Below, one piece after another: positions 23,901-35,422 of a stretch of DNA of 64,000 nt. The position numbers and the translations under genes were made by a program. Where the stretch lies: NCBI RefSeq assembly GCF_949628265.1, contig NC_088789.1, forward strand, positions 17,352,886 to 17,416,885. The letters run 5' to 3'. Each line of letters begins with the position of its first letter. Position 1 is the first letter of the stretch. The notes below the pieces were generated by a model that ran no database searches, was not told the origin of the DNA, and saw only the letters and a program-made list of their open reading frames with translations. The DNA is from Cloeon dipterum (Eukaryota > Arthropoda > Insecta > Ephemeroptera > Baetidae).

Positions 23901-26900
23901 TGCAAAAAAGGAGAAAGACTTAAATTATATTTTTCAACATAATATAGGTTTGCAATCAATTATTTCACCACCGATTTAAATGGTTTTACAATTTTAAACT
24001 ATTTGGAAATTGCAAAAAATTATTTTCAATTTAAAGAAATAAAAATATTTCCAATATATATTTTTGAAAAATTTTAATTATAAAACAGAAGTTTTAATTT
24101 TAAAGTTGGTAAATTTTGCAAAAAATAACTCCCTTATTTTTATTTTTAATCTATTCCAATATATATATTTTTTAAATATTTAAAGTTAACTATTTTAACG
24201 ATTAAAAAAAATGAAATAAGGGTTTGGGATACCTTCGTGATGGACGGGGTCGTGCAGGTAGGCGTGCTTCTCGTCGTCGGACCTGGCGTAGACGACGACA
24301 CCTGGGGAAGCGTGCGGCGGCAGGGCATAGTCCCTGGAGAGAGAGGTGTGCGCGAGCAGGTGCAGTGGATGTCGCGCCTGTACGGGGCTGTGCGACGGCG
24401 AGGAAAACTGCGCCGGCGACGAGTAGCACGAGCCGGTGGAGTGCTGCGAGTACTGCGACGCGTCCGAGCTGGTGCGCGACAGCGACGGCGTAGCGTGCCG
24501 CGTCGAGTACGGGCTGCTGAAGCCCGAAGAGCTGAGCGGGTGCCGTGACGCCACCGGCGACTGCGTCGGGCTGTAGTAGGCCGAGTGGATCGCAGAATCG
24601 GGGCTCGGGGTTGGCGGGTGCTGCTGCTGCTGCGACTTGCTGAGCAGCATGTGCCGCTGCGTCAGCGGACTCTGCGACGGCGTGTACGGCAGCCCCGGCG
24701 GCAGCGTCGACCCTTTCAATACTGATTCGTCGCGCTGCTCGCCGCACCCGCTCACCAGGTTCATACCTTTCTCGCTCATCTGCGCATAGATAAAAGTCTA
24801 ATTAAAATTATTAACTCTCTTTTCAGTTACATAGGAAATTGGAAAATTAAGTAAATGGATTTTAAATTTGATCTATTTTAAAACTTAAAATTCAAATAAC
24901 CTAATTCCAAATTTATTTGCAACGAAATTTAAGGATATGTTTTTAATATTTTGAAATTTCCAATATGGCACTATTCAAATACTTCGAATATGTTAAAAAA
25001 TGAAAGCCCTTAAATGTTTGAGGCCGCCACCGTATTCTTCCAATTATAAGGCACTTTTTTCTGTTGCGATTTAAGACTCAATCCTGCTGCTGTGCATTCA
25101 AGACTTAGAAATGATTTCATTTTATGTGCTGAAAACAAAAATCAGACCTGCCAATCACCTTAGAAACGTCAGCAAAGATTTTTCTTATTTGAAAAGAATT
25201 GTATTACACATTTCTACAGCAATTGGCTGAATCGATTTTTGCTTCCAGCATACCATATTATATGAAATCATTTTAAGAGCAGAATGCCTAACAGTAGGAT
25301 TGAGTCTAAAATTGCAGCGGAATTACCATTAAATCAGAAGTAATCTATTGGCGGCTGCAAACATTAAGATTTTAACGCAACTGGCGAATTAAATCTGGCA
25401 AAAATTCAATTTTATCTGTAAAGGAATTTATGGTATAATTTTAAATATTTTAATAGAGGAACATTATATCTATATATGGAATGATGAATTTTCAATGATT
25501 TTGTGGCCTGTAGAAATAATTCAATGACATATGTGCGAAGAAAATAATAGTAAAAAATATAATTGAGCACTGGAATTATTTATAACTGCTTGAATTATTT
25601 TATGTATCAGTTTTCAAATGCTTCATTCCATCTATAGAATTCATATATTTAATAACCATCTTAAAAAATATTTCAATCTCCCCGGAAAAAATCGCCTCCA
25701 AATTGTTTTTTAAAAAAATTCCTTTAGGACTTATAAAAAAAGCCAAAAGATTCAATGTAATATCAGTTTTTTGTGTTATCCTATATAATTTTTTCGTTTT
25801 AAGAACATAAAATTCAAAACTAGGCAGTTTCACAATCAAAGAAGAATCATCTTGTATAGACAGAGAAATGGAAAGAGCCGAGGTAATTACAGGAGGCGGT
25901 TTGATGTCGAGGAGAACTGGCATGGGCGGCGAGCAGCGCGTGGGCGACGCTCCACCACATTGTACTCCTTCCATCGAAGCCTCTTCTTCATACTCCTGCT
26001 GCTGTTGCTGCTGCTGCAATTTGTAAGGAGAATACTGATCAGTTTATTTTTTTTTCTCGCATCAGATTGGACTCGTTCCAAGCTGCTGCCTCGCTCGTCC
26101 GTCTCAAATATTTTTCAAGTTTCATTTTCACTTGGCGCACTCGTGAGGTAATAAAAATCAAATCGATTGCTCGCTTGCTCACTCGCTTGCTCACTTGGGA
26201 TTAACATATTATTTGAACGAACAGGATGCGCGGCCAAGAATGCGACCGGCGCAATTATCAGCGAGAGCAACAGGTAGCGGCCGCGGCTGCGGCGAAAACG
26301 CGTCTTTTTCAAAAGTTGCCGTTCAGGAAATGCCTTACGCGTTGCTAATGCTCGAGCAAAAAATGGAAAACCGCTCCGTACTCGCATCAGTGAAAGACAA
26401 TTCGAATTAAATTGACTCGACAAGTCGATTTCCACAGCTTTCGGAGGTTTAAATTTATTGGAAATTTAATCAAACCAAAAAATAAATAAAATGAAGATTC
26501 TAGCGATTTGCAGTTTTTATTTTGCAACTAATTTAATATTTATGTGAGTAAAAATACTACTTTTTTCAAATGACCCAACGGTCGATTTTTTTGGACTAAA
26601 TTTATTAAAAACTTTGAAATCATTTCTCATTTTCATTTTCAGTTCCGTAAATCGCTTAACTCATCAAATCGAAAAATTACCACGAATTTATCAAGATCAC
26701 AACAAACCTTCTTGTCTTCCCACTCCTCCTTACCTGATTTTTATTTAATAATAAAAAAACAAACCCATAAAATATTTCCTTTCGAAAGCAGCTCAAAAAT
26801 TGATTTTAAAATTTAATCTTAATCAAAAAATGTTACGTGACGAAATCAAGCGAGTGAGATTGATCTGTTGGAAGAATGTCGTCGCCAGGAAGGAAATTCC

Positions 26901-28995
26901 TGGGCGGTGTGTGTCTTAAGCGGCGAAGGAGTGCCCTAGGCGTGAAAGTGGACCTGGGTACTGCCGCACAATTGTTTCTCTCTCTTGAGTACTCTGCGGA
27001 ATTGTTTTCTCACCTGCAGGGAATTGGCCTGCGCGGCGGCGACAATGGCACCTCGACCGGCGACAATCGCCTCGTCCAGCCGGCTCATCTCCGAGTCGGA
27101 CAGCTCGCCCTCCCAGGACATTGGACGCTCAGCGTCACGACTGTCCTCGTCTACGGCGGACGACTGCGACGTCAGCCCGCTGCTCGACGACACGCGCTTC
27201 TTCTTTTTCAGACGCATGTTCACACCGGCTGTGAATTCAAAGGGCACGAATATATTTGCTGCGAACTCCAGCAGACAGAGCCACCGCGACATGACGTTTT
27301 TTTATCAAATATTTGAATTAAAATTTAAAAATGTATAATATTTTAACAAATGGGTGTTTCCACAAGAGATTTGATATCGTCTGCAATTTTTCAAGGGCGC
27401 TCAGGAACGAGATTTTTGGTCACATCAGGGTGTATCCTGAGAACCCTGATTGCTTCCCAAGGGAAATTTTGAACATTTTCGGAGCACTCTACCTGGCTTT
27501 TAATTTAATGTAGTTTATTTGATTCAATTAATTACACCAACCAACCAACCAATTAATTAATTTTTTCCTTAATTCGAAATGATTAATTATTCTATTTTTC
27601 AAATTTTAAATTTACATCAAAACCAAGACAGGGCTAATAAAAGATGTCTCAAGTCGTAAAAGGGATTTATAAAAAAATAATACGAAACTCACCAGCGGAA
27701 ATTCTGCTCACTTCGGAGTCCGAGAGCGACCCCTCGTCCTCTTGGCCCTGTGGCGGGCCGTTGAAAAGGTTTAGGGCTTGGGTTTGGCAGTTCTCATTGT
27801 TCCTGTGGCCACCTGTTGAACACGTTCATTATTGCTACGATCTTGATACCTTTCACATGAATCAAGATTTTACAGTTTGCAAGACAGGCTAATTGCTTTG
27901 AACGCCGATAAGAGAGTAAACAGCGCGTTTAGCGGCATTCCCAGAAAGGTGACACTGCATTTATTTGCCGATGACCTTGACAGGTAAAAGCGTTTGTGAG
28001 CAATAAAGCCGCATTTGAACGAATTAAATTCGATAATTTGGGTTGCGGCTTTGATGGTTGGGAAACATTTAATAACTGATTTTCTGCCTTTAATTGATTT
28101 TGAAATTCCACAAGAAGTTACAAACACTGCAAAATAAATACATATTTTCCAGACAGGCCAAACAAAAAATAATTAATGTCTTGCTATATTGGCCAAAATT
28201 TTTAAGGGAAAAACAGTCAGAAGTATTTCTCCCTAGACCCTTAAGCTGGTCAGGAGAGGTTGAGACGAGTCGAGCAGTGAATAATTTGTGCAATTCTGAT
28301 GGTTAGAACCCGAAACTTCGAGTTAACAACCTTTGCAAAACACGAAAAAGTAAAATAATCATGTTTTTTGAGTTTCGAATGGAGATCCGTGGAAATAATA
28401 CCACTCTGAAATTTTCACACAAGTTCACTAACGTCATGGGACAACTTAGAATCACATTATTTATTCCAAAATCCTAAGCTTAGCTTTTTCCAAATTTTTA
28501 ATGAAAAGCAACCTTTGACTTTGATCTAAAACATCAAACTTGGTGTCAGTTTGATCGGGCTCGGCGAGAGGAATTCAAAGCACACCTTATTTTGAAATTG
28601 CACCTCGGTTGATGAGATACTAAGGTTCCAACGTTTTCCAAAACTGTCCCATACAACCCATAAAAATGAATACATTTCGCAGAAAAATCTTTAAGACGCA
28701 AACCTACTAGAAACTACTGTTTGCATGTGTAAATTACGTTAAGTTTTCTAAAACTCATGTCAATTTTGTCCTCCAAACCATAACATAACATAAATTTTGT
28801 TGATTCATTTTTTAAAGTTTTATTTCATTTAGTTGGATAAAAAAAGCACAATTTACCTTCTTCTGGGATAGTGTTGAGGTTATGCTCCTCCTTGATCCTG
28901 TCGATGATAACCCCGTTGGCCTTGGGGTACTGCCAGTGCTTGTGGGGCATGGTGAGGGGGGCTGGTGGCTGGACGCCGGTGGCCTCGTCATTCAT
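20972..28995 (-). CDS. Hr39: Nuclear hormone receptor HR39 (NR5B subfamily)
   Basis: Orphan nuclear receptor that binds FTZ-F1-type response elements; in flies it acts in the ecdysone response and reproductive gland development. Thirteen exons: 28857-28995, 27693-27812, 27014-27228, 25891-26013, 24233-24779, 23502-23795, 23142-23308, 22947-23078, 22355-22498, 22175-22294, 21642-21894, 21432-21586 and 20972-21064. All phases agree, giving 833 codons plus stop. The N-terminus keeps [10 protein letters not shown] and a Ser/Pro-rich segment with [18 protein letters not shown]. The zinc-finger domain starts [14 protein letters not shown], with P-box [10 protein letters not shown], followed by the FTZ-F1 box ([20 protein letters not shown]). 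The ligand-binding domain runs from EIMDVEHLW to the AF-2 helix FNLLMELL. Candidate sumoylation motifs are IKEE (first exon) and VKME (hinge). A poly-Gln run starts the fourth exon. The start ATG at 28993-28995 follows an in-frame stop. Confidence 0.96.
21145..21345. repeat. Family C repeat fragment (copy 2), in the last Hr39 intron
   Basis: Shares AATACGATGAAATTACGTC, AGAATTGAGTTTGTCGTGGG, AACGCTCAGTTCTG-like and CTCGAAAAGCCAAAAT blocks with 60835-61352 and partly with 11840-12345. It covers only the first half of the repeat. It lies in intron 21065-21431. Confidence 0.6.
22790..22880. repeat. Family G repeat fragment
   Basis: The block AACGAGACAAATCGATTGAT and the following GGGTCATTTTTGA resemble the left end of 32690-33160. 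It lies in Hr39 intron 22499-22946. Confidence 0.45.
25010..25371. repeat. Family B MITE copy 1, in an Hr39 intron
   Basis: Inverted ends: CTTAAATGTTTGAGGCCGCC on the left against the reverse complement of GGCGGCTGCAAACATTAAG on the right; further in, AGACTCAATCCTGCTGCTGT against the reverse complement of ACAGTAGGATTGAGTCT. A related copy lies at 55778-56133. No coding frame is seen, so it is probably a non-autonomous DNA transposon. Confidence 0.7.
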
Positions 28996-29217
28996 TGCAT
29001 CGCCACCGGTATCATCTGGGCGCGGACCCTGGTGTAGCGGCACGCGTGCTTCGCCGCATTACACCTCCCCTGGGGGGCAAGCCTCCACCTGGTCAGCAGC
29101 CGTTTCCAACCTGCTGAGCCCTCTGCATCCCCCTGCCTCCCGAGTTTCGGCCGCAGCTGCCTTGCTTGCCTCCGGAGACGGACACTACGGACGGCAGCTC
29201 CAAGCACCAAACACCAT
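28996..29217 (-). promoter_or_regulatory. Hr39 5' leader segment with upstream ORFs
   Basis: A good 3' splice site (polypyrimidine then CAG, at 29218-29220) opens this exon on the minus strand. From there to the Hr39 ATG the sequence is 222 nt of non-coding leader. It contains a short upstream ORF (ATG at 29215-29217, ten codons) and others, plus an in-frame TAA before the main start. The true first exon must lie farther upstream and was not found. Confidence 0.55.
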
Positions 29218-29289
29218 CTGAAACAACATCCATTCTCACTTTTAGATGATTTACAAGATGATCGTCACTAATTGGGTGTTTTTATACGG

Positions 29290-29545
29290 TGAAGTTGGTA
29301 CCGTCGGCAATTTTTCACACTCTATTTGAGCACCATTTTGACTTTTTAGTAACTATGTTTATGTGGTGCTATGGAGGCGTCGAAATAACCTCGCTTGATG
29401 GCAAAACGAGAGGCCATTTTGCCGGAAAATCAGAATTAAATCTGGGAAAACCTGTCAACCTCATCAACCTGCCTCATATAGCTTTCAACATTAAGATTAT
29501 CTCGAGTTCTAACATCAAATTTTGTGCCGAAAGATGCCTGTTTAA
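29290..29545 (-). repeat. Family D repeat copy 2 (inverted orientation)
   Basis: The reverse complement contains GGCACAAAATTTGATGTTAG, then AACTCGAGATAATCT, and farther on GGTGCTCAAATAGAG. These match the order of blocks in 19368-19610. A piece of the same end (GTGTTTCCACAAGAGATTTG) also occurs at about 27355-27375. Confidence 0.55.
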
Positions 29546-29684
29546 AAAGTTCAACAACTTCATATTTGCAAAACCTTTTTTGTTTTTCATTTTTTCTAAT
29601 ATTATTAAATATTTTAATTTGTTAAGAAAGCTGTAAACTGGTCCAATGCGTAAATCATGATATTTAAGAATTCAAAATTCAAAT

Positions 29685-29765
29685 CAAACAACTCGTCTCA
29701 TCGAGGAGAGTCTGCAAACCAAATGTCATCATCATTAGATAAAAATTTGGAGAGCCACATTAAGT
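29685..29765. repeat. Family G repeat fragment
   Basis: CTCGTCTCATCGAGGAGAGT and the following CTGCAAACCA match the right end of 32690-33160 (TCGTCTCGTCAAGGAGAGTC, CTGCATACCA). Confidence 0.45.
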
Positions 29766-32689
29766 TGTGAGAAATTGCAACCCTATAGCTGCGTTCTCCA
29801 CTGGCTGTAGCGTAAAACGATCAGAAAAAAGAAACGAGTCAGTTGGAAACTTTTCATCAAATCGAAGCACATTGAGAAAGACAAGTCTGAGGTGTGTCCC
29901 GCATTCCCCGACCATTATTTATTTTACCAAAGGAGCTAAGCGCGCAAGTGAAAATAAGCAGAGCACCGCCGCCGTCGCTGCACGATTATTGTTGTTTTGT
30001 TGTGGCCAAGGTCGGACGTGAGCAGGACTGAATCTCTTTTCCTTTTCCTCTTACTTTTCAGGCTGAAGGCTTTTCAACACAAAACCAATCAAGGCGAGAT
30101 GAAATTATGCGTGTGCGAGAGAATCTGCTCGACACCAAGTCACGGCGAGATTCATTCATGACGCAACCCAGCCAAGGTAATCATTACAATCGAGCTGTAA
30201 ATTAAACAGCAGCAGTGCTTGATTTATTTTCTTTATTTCTGGATCAAAAGAGAAATGCACTATGCAAATTGTGCAGTGAAGACGATTTGATGCAACTGCC
30301 GTTTGACTCTAAAAATTGAGTCACAGAGAAGGGGATAGCAGATGTTAACAGGCCAACAATTAAGAGCATTTGCATTGTTGGCTCTGGCAAGTGGTCAATT
30401 GAATCTGTTGGTAACTGGCATTAACCATCTTAAAAATATACAAAAATCAAATCAAGAACTAACAGCTTGAATTCAAATTTTGTCAAATTTTCTCGAAAAA
30501 TTAAACAGCGTTCCAATGATTTTTCAATTCATTTCGACTACTCATCTCGTCGTGATATATATAACAGTGTGCGAATTATGGGGTAAATTTACAGGCTGAT
30601 TTAAAAAATGGAGACAGTGCTCGGCTTGATTAGGAGCCGATTTTCTCAGAAATTTCAACAAACTTAGTTTAGGAAAAGCTCTTTTCCAAATTTTATGGAA
30701 AATATCGAAAAAAGCAAAATTTTCAGAATTTTTCCGTTCATATCCACTTGAATTTTCTGATTTGATTCAAATTTGGCGTTTATTTCCTTTATTATAGCCC
30801 TTTGCCACGAATTTTGTGAAACAAATTTTTTTCTCAGACTTTTCACCTGCGATTTCGGGGAAAAAACTAGTTAATCACCCGCGTTGCCATAGCTACTCTC
30901 ATCATATGAAATAAAATGACTCGCTAAACGAGCAGGACTGCGCCGAAAAAGGCCACTCGATGAGTTTTGTCCGTTTTTAGCCGTTTTACTTATTCGCTCT
31001 CGCCACGAGGAGAATCGTTTTGCGATGTCTCACGCAGATAAATAAAACAAAAAATGCTTTTGGCAATGAGCAATGAGTCACTCACTCTCAGTTGGCTAGC
31101 ACCGTGCATAAATTTGCGGCCGCGGATTTCTGCCACACTCGGATTGAGAGGCGCTAATCGAATAAGAAAAGTGCTCATCTTGCGTATTGTGTCATTATAA
31201 AGGTCAAGTGACAAGTGCAGGTCAAAGTCGATGCACGCACAACAGGCCTTTTCGCACACATTCGAACGAGTTAAACCACCGTGTTGTTGCTGCTGCTGCA
31301 ACGGTGTCTTTTGTAATGCGGAATTGGAAAAGCAGGGAGAGAAAACCTTGGGAGTATTTAAAGGCGCACCATATTAGACTTTCGGATTGCTGGTCAGCAG
31401 CATCCTAGGAAATTCTCTTTGACGAAGATTGATAGTTTGAGAAAAGTTTAATTAATTAATAAAAATGCTGTCTACTCTTGAATGTGGGTCTAGGTCGGTG
31501 CAAAAATTGCAAAAATTGTGAAATTTAAATATATTATTTGTAAGGGACAACGAACAATATTTTTTATATGAAAAGTGGTTAATTACATTTTTCATTTGCA
31601 TGGAATTAAGAAGTTTCTACAAATCAAATAAACCAAAACTAGTAGGACTCAAATATTTGCCTAGTTGCTCGAAAAATTAAACGGGTTTTCCAATTACTTT
31701 CTGCTTAATTTCAATTCCTCTCGTCAATGGTGTGCGAATCAGGAGCTAAATTTCCTTTCCTGCAAAATATATCTAGATTAACAATAAGGAGCCACTTGAT
31801 TGGCATGAAAACTTTGTCGCCGATTTTCTCAGAAATTTAAACCTGGAAATTTTTATTTTAAATATTCCAGAGTATCTCATTTAAAGGTAAAAATAATTTT
31901 CCAGATTTTTCATTACAAATCCACTTTAAAGAGTTCACAGCCATTTTTGGCGATTCGATTGCACCGAACATGAGCGGCACACGCGGTGCAATAAAACTAA
32001 TGAGCAACACCTGACAACGAGAGGGCGCAGTGTCACGCGAAGTGCCGTTTCGGGAAGCGGCGCAAAACAAAAGCCAAGGTTCTTATTTTGCACGGGGCGG
32101 CGCACGTGCGGGGGTGGTTGGTTGGCAGCCGTTCCGTGCAGCGCGTTGCTGCACCTGCGAAATCGCCAACGAACTCGCAAGTGCAGCTAGGCAGAGCGCG
32201 CGCGAGCGCAGTAAAATGCGGATGTTCGCCAAGTTTAAGGTTACCTGCCGGCAGACAAGACTTGGGCCGCTGGTGACTCAAGGTCACGCCGTAAAGGTCA
32301 TGACGTCACGCCACCTTCTTCTGCCACCGCCACCGCCGCCGCTGCTTCCACGCTTTTTCGCCGCAGCTCTATTCTCATCTAGCACCGAAATCGGACGCGA
32401 TTTTTTGAAAAAAAAAAAAAGAAACGAACGCCTTGATTTGAACAACCTGAATTCGTTCCATAAACAAATTCTAAGAAAATAAATATACTTTTGTCACTGC
32501 AACAAGGAAAACACGTGGTGCGACCGCACCTAACATATATTTTGTTGCATCAAACGTGTACACCACCAGTCAATTTATATCAAGCATTGCTTTCGAGTTA
32601 AGAAAAGGTCAACTCTTTGGGGAAATCGATTTAAAAATCCAAGTTTTGTTCAATCTCGATTATATAATGATTATGATAATATAGATTCT

Positions 32690-33160
32690 TCTTTACGAGA
32701 CAAATCGATTGGTGTGGGTCAATTTTGAATTTCTGAGATGACGAAAAATTTATATATATCAAGGTCACTTTGGGACAATAAAGCGTTTTAAAAATTAAAA
32801 ATTCCATTTTAAATATTTATTAATTTGAAAAATGATTAAATTTGCTATATTTTTCGTATCTAAATTTTTCAATCATGCAAATATTTTAGAGAAAAATGTT
32901 AAATGAAATAATTAGTTAAATAAAAAAATAAAATTTTTCATATCCATGTCAGATGTTGAAATATTCCTTAACTGTTATATAATTACTACAAGCAGTTTTT
33001 AAGTATGCGTTTAGCATTTCAGTGAGAAAAAAAATATCGCAAAATTAAAAAAATGAGAAAGAGTCAAAAATGCAAAAGAAAATATATCGATTGATTCGTC
33101 TCGTCAAGGAGAGTCTGCTCTGCATACCATAATTATGTCACAATGATTGGGCATTGCGAG
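32690..33160. repeat. Family G element with inverted ends
   Basis: The left end TTTACGAGACAAATCGATTG is approximately the reverse complement of the right end CGATTGATTCGTCTCGTCAA. Fragments of the same ends occur at 22790-22880 and 29685-29765. The middle is AT-rich with no frame. It is probably a MITE. Confidence 0.5.
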
Positions 33161-35397
33161 CATTTAAAAAAAGAAAATAATTCCATGCTCTGGATTTATG
33201 GATTCGACTTAAGGATGGAAATAAATTCCAGCCGTCAGATGTTGCATAATATTTGGATGTTTCCTTACTGAATTTTTGTGAAGAATGTGCGCGTCTCTCT
33301 CTATTTTTCTGTTATTTATTCGATCTACGCTGCTATCTCAGGAGAAATTTTTAGTGCCTGCAGCGAGTGTGCGGTTTTGGCGTGTGTGCTTTCCTGGATT
33401 CTGAGAACCTGAGCTCGAGATTGTTCTCCGGAGGATGCGGTGTGTGTCTTTGAAATTGACGGAGCAATAACACGATGCCGCATGCACATCGAAAGGAGAA
33501 CTGACGAGTGTAGCTTTCAAGGACACTTCTTCACACGGACAAATGTGGAGGAAAGTGCCGAAATTGAAAATATATTTCATTTGAAACTTCAGAGAGAAAA
33601 GATAACAGCTAACAGTAAAAGACAGTTAAAGAGTTGAATGAATAAAAAAGCAGTTATTATTTTTTCAGAAAGTGTTTAAAATACAGTATAAAAGCCAGTC
33701 CCGAAGAATGGAATAATTATGAATGAGCAAAACCGATTATCGACTATTTTTTTCTTGACCGCTGATGTTTTCACCATCCAATAAGTACAAATCCTGACTT
33801 TTTTAGGAATTTGATACACTTTTATTAATTATTAACGATTTAATCAAAAATTAGTTTTTACCTGAAAATTAAAATTGAAACGTTATATTTTACGATTTCC
33901 CGAGCTTTGGGACTCGCTTTCTACAAACTGACTATAAACCAAACATTCACCTCAAAATTAATTATTTTGTGCTTCAATACACGCCAAAATAATTAATTAT
34001 CTTATTGTTAGTACATCCCGATCGGTGCGATTGCTCATTTAGAGGAAAATCTGCGTCAACATGCTGGTTGTTGGTGAAAAATGCGAGGCATGAGTCACTC
34101 AAGAGGAGAGTTTAATTATTATTAATCAACGCGGGCCGTCGCTCTCGCGGTTTTCATCGGGCAATTATTTATCTACGCGGTCACTATCCGCCGCACACAC
34201 GGCTTTGCCAGATAGAATAAATATCTGAGCTGTGGAGTCTTCGAGTCTAACGCGGCGGCGGCAACGGTGATGAGGAATTCACCTCAATTATAAAATAATA
34301 CAGCCATTCACAGCCGACCTTTGCGTGTTCCATCTCTCTCGCTCGCTCACTCGGCGCGTCGGGCGTGTTGTGCACACATGTTGCAGACCCAAGCCGAAAA
34401 AGGTGCCCGACTGAACTGAGTTGAGTTAACTCTTTCTTCCCAGGATTTCATCAGCGGCAATTAAAAAAATTTTCCTCGTCAATTTGCGTTTTTATCCTAT
34501 TAATTTAGACTTCCTGAAATTTAGGAAAATTATGACAAAGAACGGAGATGATGGTGGTGTTTTGGTACTGAACATGATTATTTGGCGAGAGTGTACAGTT
34601 TACTTAAACTAGAAATGTCTGGATTCAAACAAACACGAGCAATTAGAGGAGCAGGAAGATGCAAATTAGTACTCTACAGTTTAGTGTACCTGAATTTTAG
34701 GTGTTATTTTTACAGCTGTTCCCTATACATGGGGCCTTCCGAATTTTAAATGCCGAAAATGTAAACTATCGATAGTTTATTTGAGTTATTCCATATTCTG
34801 CTGTTTGATTAAGCTTTTTGACGCACTTTGAAATAATATTATTTTTCGTTGTTTCCGCAAAACCAGAAATATGGTTGAAAATCTTGGTAAAAACATCAAA
34901 TTTTACGATTTCCCCCGCTTTGAAATACGTGCCACGCCTCTCCACATTTTAATATTCCGTCATAATGTGCGCAATTTCAAAATTTTCCAGAGTTACGTCC
35001 TCTTCCAGTTCACAGAAAATCCGATGGACGTGCTTTTCAACATAAAAATTGCATCGTTTTCAAAATATTCAGTCATTTTTCCTACCATGTACTTGTGGGA
35101 TTCAATTATTTATTTGGATAAGAAATTCAAATGCCAAAAATGTCTAATATTGGTTTAAATTTGAATCGAATGACTACGTTTACTGCTGTTTGAAAAGCCT
35201 TTGTTTTTTGGCTCTACGACTACGACCACAGGGTCTAAATTTTGATTAAGCCAAAAAATAGTAAAATCCAATTTCAGAGTGCAACACTCGAGTACGTGCA
35301 ATGAGTGAAAAAGGCAGCTGGCGGGCTCGGTGGGCACGCAAGCTGCGGCGGCGGCGGCGTCGGGAAAGAGCGCTGGCAAAAAGCAAGCGCCCAAGTC

Positions 35398-35422
35398 TCG
35401 TTCGTTCGTTCGTTCGCTCGCT
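35398..35422. repeat. TTCG-type microsatellite
   Basis: Tandem TTCG units degrade into CTCG and CTCT at the right end. It lies in a GC-rich island upstream of Hr39 and cubilin. Confidence 0.75.

Noticed and set aside
24202..24747. Long overlapping frames on both strands across the Hr39 A/B exon
   Set aside because: Only the frame with [20 protein letters not shown] matches HR39 and joins both neighbours in phase. The Ala/Arg-rich frames are GC-driven shadows.
20972..28995. FTZ-F1 (NR5A) as the identity of the nuclear receptor
   Set aside because: The finger sequence [16 protein letters not shown] and the [20 protein letters not shown] extension match HR39 (NR5B), not FTZ-F1, which has HYGLLTCESC and a different extension.
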